Shown in pieces: positions 24,601 to 36,600 of a stretch of DNA of 64,000 nt; the first letter of the stretch is position 1, and each line of letters starts with the position of its first letter. The translations under genes were made by a program, and so were the position numbers. This DNA comes from Pictodentalium vernedei (Eukaryota; Mollusca; Scaphopoda; Dentaliida; Dentaliidae): the NCBI GenBank assembly GCA_031216915.1, contig CM062295.1:178884927-178948926 (forward strand), written 5' to 3'. Below the pieces are notes generated by a model. It was given only the letters and a program-made list of their open reading frames with translations, was not told the DNA's origin and made no database searches.

Positions 24601-27600
24601 ACTAATGTTGGTTTTTTAGCTAAGAATCAGGCTCCTAACAAATATCCGGAACCTATTGTTATTAAGGCTCTGCCGTCTTCAGACGGGCGTAGGCCTATAC
24701 TCTGTCCTGTTAGAGCTTTACGTATTTATAGACAAAGATCTCAGTTTATCAGAAAGGGACGAAAACGTTTCTTTCTGTCTCTGATGCCTAATAGAATGGA
24801 CATTTCGGTCCATTCTATTGCTAGATGGATTCAATTAACTATTCGTACTGCTTATGAAAATTTATCTTCAAGTCAGCAGTCTGTGCTTAAGATTTCGGCT
24901 CATGAAGTAAGAGCTCTCTCTACATCTTGGGTTTACGCAAATAGTGTTGCTATTACAGATTTAATGAAGGCTGCTTATTGGTCTCAGCCATCCACATTCA
25001 CAAATTTTTATCTCAGAAATACTGAGTCCATTTCTGGAGACCTGCATTGTTTAGGTCCGTTATCTGTTGCTCAGAATGTCGTCCACTAAACAGTTGCAAC
25101 TATAGTTATGCAGGCTTTCTGTTCCGGCAGTGACTCCGTCCTGCTGCCCTCTTCGCTCTGGGGTATTTGACCCAGGGCAAGGGGAAGGGGGGGGGGGGGA
25201 GGGTGTTCCCTTAGGTCACCTGCTTTATAGTGAAAAGCAAGGGAATTCCTCCTCCGGAGTCAGTAATTCTGAGTCGTTTCCGGGATGGTTTTAAAGTGTA
25301 ATATTAATGTTAAAAATTCATTCATGTCATATTTTTAAAGTGTAGCTCGGTGTGAAGCATTTGTATATGTCAAGTGTCAAACGGGCGTTAATATACAATC
25401 CTCGGACACTTTTAAAGAATATAAAGAGTCTCAATTCTCTGGACTAACTTTATTTATTGGCTTACTTTAAAAATAATTAGTATAAAGGGTTATACTGGAT
25501 GTTAATAGAGAACATGAATGTTATTGTGCTCAATTATGAAGGGTATTGTATCTTTCTAATTTATTATAAAATAAGAAAGATACATGTAAAGCCTAATACT
25601 CCTTTTCTCCTTGAGGAGTTGACTCTATATTATATAGTTGAGCTTATTGGATTTTCCTCTATGTCCTAGGCCCTCCAGCCTTTTTACTATTCAGCTATGA
25701 CTGGGTCATTGGTACAGTATAAAAATGTTAAAAAATTTATAGTAATTTATATATTTTTTATACTTACCAATGACCCAGACGGGGATGGCCCTCCCAGGAG
25801 TTGGGAACTTATACCTCCCCGCTGAGTACATAGCGCTGACCAGGCACTGCCGGTAAGAATGATAATTGGCGCCAATTTCGGAACGTCCTTGACACTGCGC
25901 ATGCGCAGTAAGGGCAAAGTATGGAGGACCTTCAGGACATGATTTCTTTTTGGGGATTGGGGGGCAAAATTTGTGTTTGGCCCTAGTATTTTTAGAGTTA
26001 GCACCAGCTATGTCTGGGTGATTGGTAAGTATAAAAAATATATAAATTACTATAAATTTTTTAACTTTTTAAGAAATTTGCCTGAAATGTACCAAGTTCG
26101 AATTCGGGCTTCCATAGTGAGCCCAAATGTGAATCCAGGGGGCCGATTTGAACAAACTTGAATCAGATCCACGCCACAATATTGCATACCAAATATCAAA
26201 AGATTCTGCCTGCTAGATCTGGAGAAGAAGATTTTTTAATGTTTTTTCCATTGCCTACAGTGTTAAAAAGTGCTGACTCCGCACTTTTTCAAAGTCCTGA
26301 AAAAAGTACCTTGTGATCAAACCGATACAGATTTTTTTTAACCATTCTATTCTACTGGATAAAAGTAAGCTTTATACAAAATAAGAATTTTCTGTGCTGT
26401 GTAATTTGGGAGATATGGCAGTTTTAAGGTTTTTCCTATTTTTAGCTCCCGAGGTTCTCACGGGGCAATGAGAAAAAATTTTTTTGCATCAATCAACTAC
26501 TTATGACCCATTATCATCTCATATCAAATTTGGTTCAAATCGACCTCACGGTTCTGAAAGTAGAAATTTTACAGGGTTCCTGCACCTGACCTGACATGAA
26601 ATTCCAGGCTTTTCCAGGCCATAAACACCTCAAATTCAAGGCGTTTCAAGGCTAATAGAAAGTTAAATTCAAAGTTTTTCCAGGCTTATCGTAGTTGAAC
26701 CACTCGAACCGTCTCGGATGTAGTTCATTCATCTCAACTCGGCGCACAATGCTACATTTTTCAAGGCTTTTCCAGGCCCAGGGAGCCAAATCAAGGCTTT
26801 TCAAGGCCTTGAATTTCATTTTTGAAATTACAGACTTTTCAAGGCCTGCGGGAACCCTGTTTTAGGCGTGCCAAAATTTTTGCCCCTCCCATAACAAAGG
26901 CAAATAACGCCTGACAAACTTCTCTTGAACAAACTTGATTCTAAACCTCAAAAGGACTCTGTATACCACATATCAAGTCTCTGCTATTGGTGGTTCATCA
27001 GAAGATTTTAAAAAAATTTGGCCATTTTTTCCCCACCCCTCTGCTCAATATGAGCCGAAATCTAATTTGCATAAAAATCAAAATGCCCCTATATAACCAC
27101 TACTTACATGAAATTTAATTAAAATGTGGCTAGTGGTTTAGGAGAAAGAGGCTGAAACACCACCTTCACGCAGGACGAGAGATGACAGACGATGGACGGA
27201 CGGACAGACGACGAAAGAAGAGTGATAAGAAAAGCTCACCCTGACATTCAGTCAGGTGAGTTAAAAACTGATAGGACCTAATTTTGGTACAAAATGGCCA
27301 CTGGCAGTCATCTTGAAATTTTGGACCGCACACAGAAACACTCGTTCTCGTCCCAAGGTGATAACAAAGGTACCCAAGAAGTTTTGTGAAGATCGGTTCA
27401 TAAATACAGCCTCTAGTCCAAGCCATATTGACATGTGCACTTACTGTGTATAAGTAGCACTGAATAAATCAAAATTCATCTAATTTGCATAATTTCTGCA
27501 AGAGAAAAAACCCATATTATATGTGATGTATTCCATGTTACTAAACATTCATACAAAAATTTATTCAAATCAGAACTTTCATACAGAAGTTCTGTACAAA

Positions 27601-30600
27601 AAACTGATTGCACTAATTTTGGTACAAAATGGCTGCTGGTGGCCATCTTGAATTTCGGACCACACCCAAAAGCACTCGTTTTCATCCCACGATAATAACA
27701 AAGGTACCCAAGAAGTTTCGTAAAGATCGGTTCATAAATACGGCCTCTAGCCTGAGCCGTATAGAAGTTGTGTACAAAAAACTGATTAGACCTAATTTTG
27801 GTACAAAATGGCCACTGGCAGCCATCTTGAATTTTGGACCACACCCAGAAACACTTGTTCTCCTCCCAAGGTGATAACAAAGGTACACAAGACGTTTTGT
27901 GAAGATCGGCTCATAAATACAGACCCTAGCCCGAGCCGTATTGACATGTGTACTTACTGTGTGTAAGTAGCACTGAAAAAATCAAAGTTACAGGAGGAGA
28001 ATTGGATAAAATTGTCCACGTTATACATATTTCAGGGATAAAAGAAATTCTGTCCTTGGCAGGAAATGAAAGGAGTTAAATAGGACATTGGCTTGACCCT
28101 GGAAAACTAAGAAATAGTCTTGAGAAAACTGTACCTCAAGGTGGAAACCAATAATACCAGTGAAGACCTATAACAAGTGGCTGTAAACTATGATTCTACG
28201 GTAGACAAAACCTGAAAAGTATATGAAACAGATGCCAATAAGCAAAAATATATGTGCTTTTCTCTCCTGTCAGGCCATAATGTGGTGGATTTGTATTTTC
28301 CAATGTGCTTAACTTAGCCTAATCTAATTGTCTGTCACACCATGACACGCACAAAGAAATTATTATTTAGAGGTTTGGTGGGTGTATGCATACCACAGCA
28401 AAGGGAGAAAGCTTAACAGGCAGACAGGAGGCTGGACAGACGAATCCTTGACAAATAGACGAATGAATGGATGGATGTTTAATAGACAGGTGGTTAGACA
28501 GATGGATGGATGGATGGATGGATGGATGGATGTATGCTAGACTGGTGGCTGGACAGATAGATGGATGGATGGTTGGATGGATGGATAACAGCAGACACAC
28601 AAGACAGACCAACAGACAGTAGACTGCATTAATTCACATCATATAATATGTTTTGACTTCTGATACACAATACTTTTGTTCAAACAACATGGCAAAATCA
28701 ATGATATATGTCACATTATGACAGCAAGACCAAGTACCATTCCTTATTTATGGATAAACATAAAAGATAAATTATCTTAGAAAGGAAAGAAAAATTCATC
28801 ATCTTATGCAGACTGAATTATTTACAATAAACAGAGATAGTAATGTAAGAAATGAAAGTGTCAATGACACTGTAGCTCAACTTGTGTAATACATGAACAT
28901 GTATAGTATGTGACACAGCAATGACACACATCTAGGTAATGACCTGATAACAAAGGTACTTATAAAGTATTGTAACGGTCTGTACATAAATACTGACCAT
29001 AGCCTGTAACAAATGTATAGGTAAGTATTGTAAAGGTGGGCGTTAGTTAGATGCTAAACTAGAAAAGAAATCTTCATGGGGTTAATGTTACAATGGGGAT
29101 CCTTCTATGGTGCACCATAAGCCAAATGTTAGCAATTGTTTTGGCCTGTTTGATTCAAACCCTTCTAAGGTTGATTCATACTAATTAATAAATATTTGTC
29201 CAGTCCCTCTTAAAATATAGGTATTTGAATTTTTTATCTTTAGCTCATAGGGTTTCCACAGGTGAGGAGGTTTTATTTTTCTCATTGTAAATAGAAAATC
29301 AGGTTGTGCTAATAATGTTTACCCTCCCTAAACAACAACAAATATTAACACAGGAACTTGGCTTCAACACATTTGAATATACACATCCTAGGGATGCTGA
29401 ATTCAAGAAACATTATTTTGTCTGGTGTTTTTGGAAAAGATTTTTAATTATCTCCCTTTTTGAGTCCCCGAGTGGGTCTGACTGATCCCAAAAATATTTG
29501 TTCTCATAGCACAGGGATAACAAAGGCACCCAATAAATTTATAGCAAACATTACAGACATAAAAAATCTTCTTTACAGGTTCTGTACAAAAAATGTAATA
29601 CACAGAATCCCTGTAAATATGACTGCCAACAGGCATTTTGAATTTTTGGCCGAGCCCCAAAGCACTCATTACCATCCCATGATGATAACAAACACAGTCC
29701 AAGAAGTTCTGTACAAAAAACTGATTACATCTAATTTCAGTATAAAATGGCCGTCGGCAGCCATCTTTAATTTGGGACTGCACCCCAAAACACTCGTTCC
29801 TGTCATAAGGTGATAACAAAGGTACCCAAAAAGTTTCGTGAAGATCGGTTCATAAATACAGCCTCTAGCCCGAGCCGTATTGACATGTGCACTTACATGT
29901 ACTGTGTATAAGTAGCACTGAATAAATCAAAGTTCATCTAATTTGCATAATTTCTGCACGAGAAAAAAACCTGTATTATATGTGATGTATTCCATCTTAC
30001 TAAACATTCATTCCAAAATTTATTCAAATGAGAGCCTTCATATAGAAGTTCTGTACAAAAAACTGATTGCACTAATTTCGGTACAAAATGGCTGCCAGTG
30101 GCCATCTTGAATTTCAGACATTACCCAAAAACACTCGTTCTCGTTCCACAGTGATAACAAAGGTACCCAAGAAGTTTCGTAAAGATTGGTTCATAAATAT
30201 GGCCTCTATCGCGAGCCGTATAGAAGTTGTGTTCAAAAAACTGATTGTAGCTAATTTCGGTACAAAATGGCCGCAGACAGCCATCTTGATTTTTGGACCG
30301 AACCCAGAAACACTCGTTCTCGTCCCAAGGTGATAACAAAGGTACCCAAGAAGTTTTGTGAAGATTGGTTCATAAATACAGCCCCAAGCCCGAGCTGTAT
30401 TGACATGTGTACTTACTGTGTGTAAGTAGCACTGAATAAATCAAAGTTCATCTAATTTGCAGAATTTCTGCACGAGAAAAAAACCCGTATTATATGTGAT
30501 GTATTCCATGTTACTAAACATTCATACAAAAATGTATTCAAATCAGAACTTTCATACAGAAGTTCTGTACAAAAAACTGATTGCACTAACTTAGGTACAA

Positions 30601-33600
30601 AATGGCTGCTGGTGGCCATCTTGAATTTTGGACCGCGCCCCAAAACACTTGTTCTCATCCCAAAGGTACCCAAGAAGTTTCGTAAAGATCGGTTCATAAA
30701 TACAGCCTCTTGCCCGAGCTGTATTGAATTGCTGACAGACGGACAGATGGACAGACAGACAGGCAGACAGACAGAAGACGGGCCATGGCATAGCCTTAAA
30801 CTTGACTATATCAAAGTTGAGCTAATAATTTTTTATCTCAATCAGTGAGCCCATTACCAAACACAACTAGAAGGTAACACTAGCAATATTTTGAAAGTAA
30901 ATAATTTTTCATGACTAAATACTTTCATTTTAGTTTCAAAAACATATCTTGAGACTCCTCACTGGAACAAATTTGACAAGAACGTTACAAGGGTCATAAG
31001 CTACAGTTTAGAAGCTAAGCTGAAAAAAAAATCTAAATGGAGATTTTGTGGTTGGCACATGCCAGCCAGCAGTTAAAAGATTATTTATTTATTTACTTAT
31101 TGGTGTTTAAACCTTAACCCCTAGAACAATGGTAGTGCAAATTTTCTCCAATCACTCAGTTTATTCTTTTGTTTTTAACTGAATTTAACCAATTACATCC
31201 TTTTTGACAGAGCTCATTGTGCTCTGTCAAACAAGATATATTTGGTTAAATATCAAAATCCATTATGGCAAATATTTAATGCCTTCAACTTTGCCATTTT
31301 GACATCAGTGTGCAGTGGGTTAAAGGCCTGGTGATCTTGGTACACTTTTGCTGCACTTTGCCAGTCCATGTTCTGTGGCTTTTCAGTTGTTTCTTGGCAC
31401 GTATTGGCCGCCATATAGACAGCCAATACTTGCCATGACACAACTGCCAAGGTTCTTGGAATATAACTTGCGAGTTTACAGAGAGACTGCACGTTGTGTC
31501 ACCTGTTCCATTGTAATAAAAGTGATCAAAGCTGGAATTAGTCCTTCAAGGATTAAGGTTATTTTCAGAATCGATGGGTATCATTCGTACCTACACTGCC
31601 TATTTCAGAAGACCTCCACCCTAGGCATTGGTTACATGGTCTATTTTACCAGTAAAGCAGAATTGTTTACCAAAGTAAAGAAGCACTGTTCCTCATATCT
31701 GGGTTCCCACTAAAGGTAATGGGTTACCTTTTTTCATTGTAACACTCAGCACAAAACAAACTGCAGAGGAACCCTGTTCACTTTCCCAGTGACAAATATT
31801 CATTTAATAGTATAATTTAACCGGTTCTTGTCAGATAATCGAAGTTAAGTAACGTCGAGCCCGGTTAGTCCTTGGATGGGTGACCATCTGAGCGATCGAT
31901 TTGGACTGCTGCGTTGTGTCCTTGCGCAAGGCACTTAAGCCCGATTGTCCACATGGGGACACGATGACGCCGTGTACTAAGGCGTACTGCACGTCGATGG
32001 TGCACATGACTTCAACCAATCTAACCCTGCCTGTGCTGCAGTGCGGAGTTACGATGTGAGGAAACTGGCAGCTGCTCGTCGTTGCTCAGTGGTTCTCTCC
32101 ACCTGTATAACTGTCACTGACATGATATGACCTTGGCTGTTGAAGTGTCGTTAAACCTTAATAAATAAATAAATAAATAACAGTATAATTCAATAACCAA
32201 AAATTTGGTCATTTTTATGTATTCTAGAGATAAACTGAGCATTTATTCTATTATATCCTGTTTGATAGTGCTCACAGAGCTCTGTCAAAGAAGATCTAAA
32301 AGATTAAATGCTTGACCTGAACTTACTAAGGCCAAATAGGTTTATCAACATGGGGAAGTCAGTGGTTGCAAATATATCACAATACTTTTTATTCAATTAC
32401 CATAAGTTTACTCAACAACATATTAGGAATTAATAGATCAAATTTTTAACTGAAGGCGTGGTAAATGGTTTGGTGTTTGGAAGTGTTGTGGAAATAAAAG
32501 GGTTATCCAATTGGGAAACATCTAATTAAGTAGTATTAGCACATACTTGGTGGGATAATTGCTTGTTATACACAATATAAACTTAAATTCAAGCAAGTGC
32601 ATCCTCAGTGGAGATAAAGCTCATGTAGTGTATTCATGGATGTGTGTCTACATGTTACATGTGGCAGAGTTCGTTAAAACAAGCCAACTAAACAGCAAAA
32701 GATTTTATGGAAAAATGTGAAACTAATTGACAAGTAAATGAAAAATAAGTAAAGTTACAAGCATTTTTAAAGGCAATTAATAAAAGTATATGTAACTGAT
32801 AAAGTTTTCAAGTACTTTGAAAAATGAAAGTGTCAATGACACTGTTGCTCAACATGTGTAAGACATGTACATGTATAGTATGTGACACAGCAATTACACA
32901 CATCTAGGTAATGTCCTGATAACAAAGGTACATATAAAGTATATATATTGTAAAGGTCTGTACATAAATACTGACTGTAGACTGTAACAAATGTACTGAT
33001 AAAGTTTTGTAAACGTGGGTGACAGTTAGATGCCTCTAGCCAGAGCCGTACTGAAATGTGCACTTACTGTGTATAAGTAGCACTGAATAAATCAAAGTTT
33101 GTCTAATTGGCCGCCGGTGGCCATCTTGAAATTTCGGACCACACCCAAAACACTTGTTCCTCATCCCAAGATGATAATAAAGGTACCCAAGAAGTTTCGT
33201 GAAGATCGGTTAATAAATACAGTCTCCAGGCCGAGCCGTATTGACATGTGAACTTACTGTGTATAAGCAGCACTGAATAAATCAAAGTTCATCTAAGTTG
33301 CATAATTTCTGCACAAGAAAAAAACCTGTATTATATGTGATGTATTCCATGTTACTAAACATTCCTACAAAAATTTATTCAAATCAGAACTTTCATACAG
33401 AAGTTCTATACAAATGAAAGTGTCAATGACACTGTAGCTTAACTTGTGTGTTGTGTTTGATGAAAAGGATAATGTTCAATGTTTATGAAAGGATTATGAA
33501 ATAAGACAAGAATTGTGATAATTGGGAATATGTTCATTTCTGTTCCCTGTATGCTATGTTTATGATAAAAATAACATGAGGTGTACACTGTACTTAAGAG

Positions 33601-36600
33601 CTGAGGGGTGGGTTAATATGACCTCACAGTTAATGTATGTGGCCCTCACAGTTAACGTATATCAACAAAAGTTACCAAGTTACAGTGAAATTATTCCAAA
33701 ACGAGTCATCCTATCAAGTTACATTAAAATCCCTTCATAAATATGGCCGGTAGACTGTGCTAAAGGTTTTCGGGCTTTGGGCTCGGGCAGCCATCATGGT
33801 TGAATGATCGCAACCAAAGGGGATAATCTCATCTGGGCATCATCTGGAGTGATTCTACGAAGTTACAATGAAATCTTTTCATAAATATGACCTGTAGACT
33901 GTGCTCAAGGCTTTTGGGCTTTGGGCACCTGTAGCCATCACAGTTGACCAATCACGACCAAAAGGGGATGTTATCATCTAGGCATTATATGGAGTCAACC
34001 AAACAGGTTACCTTCGGGCCCCTGTAGCCGTCAGTTTCCCAATTGCGTCCAAATAGGACGTTCTCATCTAGACATTATATGAAGTCAACCTACCAAGTTA
34101 CAATGAAATCCCTTAATAAATATGACCTGTAGACTGTGCTAAAGGTTTTTGGGCTTTGGGCTCTGGCAGCCATCATGGTTGAATGATCGCAACCAAAAGG
34201 GGACATTCTCATCTGGGCATCATCTGGAGTGATCCTACAAAGTTACAATGAAATCCCTTCATAAATACAAGAGGCCCCAGGGGGCCTGAGGGCGCTCACC
34301 TGACATGGTAGTCTAAATATCAAACCAGGAACTTGACTTGAATAAGCTGCATACGCTCCTCCTAAGAAAAGCATATACCAACTAGATGAAGCGATTGTGC
34401 CCACACAATACACAGGATTTTCCTTCTATTTTCAGTTCCTGCACTTTAACGTCCCAAAATTGAGATAAACACATAAAAAACAGATTTTTTTCCCAAACAA
34501 AATACTTTCAGCCTAAATTTTTTTCTTCTTCTTAAAACGCATAAAAAACGCTAAAACTAATTTCCGGATTTTGGTCCAAAATTTTCTAAGTCCCACCCGG
34601 ACCCCAAATTTTCAGGGGAAAAAAACAAATTTTTTTTGTCTTAAAATTGTCAGAAATGCATAAAAAGCAAAAAAAATTTTTTTTCGGATTTTGGTCCAAA
34701 ATTTTTGAAGTCCCACCCGGACCCCAAATTTTCAGGGGAAAAATTTTTTTTTTTTTTTTTTTTGTCTTAAAATTGACAGAAATGCATAAAACCCCCCCCC
34801 CCCCCCCCAAAAAATTCCGGATTTTGGTCCCAAATTTTCTAAGTCCCACCCGGACCCCAAATTTTCAGGGGAAAAAAAACAAATTTTTTTTGTCTTAAAA
34901 TTGTCAGAAATGCATAAAAAGCAAAAAAAATTTTTTTTCGGATTTTGGTCCAAAATTTTTTAAGTCCCACCCGGACCCCAAATTTTCAGGGGAAAATTTT
35001 TTTTTTTTTTTTTTTTTGTCTTAAAATTGACCAAAACGCAGAAAAAACAAAAAAAAATTTTTTTTCGGATTTTGGTCCAAAATTTTCTGAGTCCCACCTG
35101 GACCCCAAATTTTCAAGGAAAAAAAAAACAAAAATTTTTTTTGTCTTAGAATTGACAGAAATGCATAAAAAACAAACAAAAATTTTTTCGGATTTTAGTC
35201 CAAAATTTTCTAAGTCCCACCCGCACCCCAAATTTTCAGGGGAAAAAAAAAATAATATTTTTTTTGTCTTAAAATTGACAGAAATGAATAAAAAAACGAA
35301 AAAATTTTTTGGGGATTTTGGTCCAAAATTTTCTAAGTCCCACCCGCACCCCAAATTTTCAGGGAGGAAAAATTTTTTTTTTTTTTTGTCTTAAAATTGA
35401 CTGAAAGGCAGAAAAAACAAAAAAAATTTTTTCGGATTTTGGTCCAAAATTTCGAAGTCCGCAACGGGACCCCAAATTTTCAGCCTAAATATGAACCCAG
35501 GGATTTGGCTTCAAAAACTTTAATCTCACACCGCCCTAAGGATGCTGCATACCAAATATCAAAACATTCTTATTGCTAGATCTGAAGAAGAAGATTTTTC
35601 AAAAATACTCCTCATACTGCACTAATTTAAACATTTGGGCTCCCATAGAGAGCCCAAATATCGACCCAGGCAATTCATTTCAATAAACATGTGAAACAAT
35701 CTTCCAAAGATGTTATATGTCAAATTTTAAAGCTTTTGGAGCAGTGGTTTCGGAGAAAAGTAGTCTTATGTTTTTCCCATTACCCACAGTGTTAAAAAAT
35801 GCTGACTCAGCACTTTTTCAAAGTCCCCAAAAAGTACCCCATGATAAAACCGATGGCAATTTTTTTTGATCATTCCATTCTGTTGGTCCTAAGGAAGCTT
35901 CACAACAAATAAGAATTCTCAGTGCCGTGTAGTTTTGGAGATATGGGCGTTTTCATTTTTTTCTATTTTTAGCTCCTGTGGTTCCCACGGGGCTATGGGG
36001 AAAAATTTTTTTGCATAAATTAGGTACTTATGACCCAATAAGCACTCATGTAAATTTTGGTTCAAATCGGCCTCGCGGTTTGGAAAATAGAAATTTGGGG
36101 TGGGGCCAAAATTTTTGCCCCTCCTTTAACATCGTCAAATATAGCCCCTCCAACTTCTCTTGAACAAACTTGAGTCTACACCCCAAAAGGAAGCTGCATA
36201 CCAAATATCAAGTCTCTGCTATTGCTGGTTCTTGAGAAGAAGATTTTTTAAGAATTGGAGCATTTTTGCCCCATCCCTCTGCTCAATGTGAGCCGAAACC
36301 TAATTTGACAAAAAATCAAAGTCCGCATACATAACCCATTCTCACATGAAATTTCATTAATATGCGGCCAGTGGTTTGGGAGAAAAAGCCCAAACACCAC
36401 CTTCACGACGGACGCCGGACGACGGACGAAAAGTGATCAGAATAGCTCACCCTGACTTTCAGTCAGGTGAGCTAATGATCTGAAGACTGTGCTAAAGGTT
36501 TTCGGTCTTTAGGCTTGGGCAGCCATCATGGCTGAATGATCGCAACCAAAAGGGGACATTCTCATCTGGACATCATCTGGAGTGATCCTATGAAGTTACA

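Larger units (their letters stand above)
18913..26065 (+). mobile_element. DIRS-type retrotransposon copy 2, structurally complete
   Basis: 7153 bp. Inverted terminal repeats lie at about 18929-19117 and 25856-26027. An internal complementary region at 25692-25780 follows the recombinase gene. Its first part (25692-25726) is the reverse complement of the left terminus, and its second part (25727-25780) is the reverse complement of the right terminus (26012-26065, one mismatch). It thus represents the two ends joined, the hallmark of DIRS elements that replicate through a circle. Gene order is gag, RT/RNase H/methylase-like, then tyrosine recombinase, with overlaps. There is no target duplication: the flanks GAAGAAGAT and TTTTTAAGAAA rejoin exactly to the family A monomer. 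Gag and pol carry inactivating changes. Confidence 0.93.

Noticed and set aside
29448..29819. Overlapping frames on both strands of a C element
   Set aside because: They arise from C-core repeats; no domain or splice context.
31348..31713. 121-codon plus-strand frame
   Set aside because: No recognisable domain, and it overlaps MITE remnants in an intron.
31820..31895. 5S rRNA gene
   Set aside because: Only the 5' part is present, diverged, and fused to a SINE body with a target duplication.
34945..35394. 149-codon and opposing 122-codon open frames
   Set aside because: Both are translations of the minisatellite at 34560-35490, Phe/Lys-rich and open on both strands.
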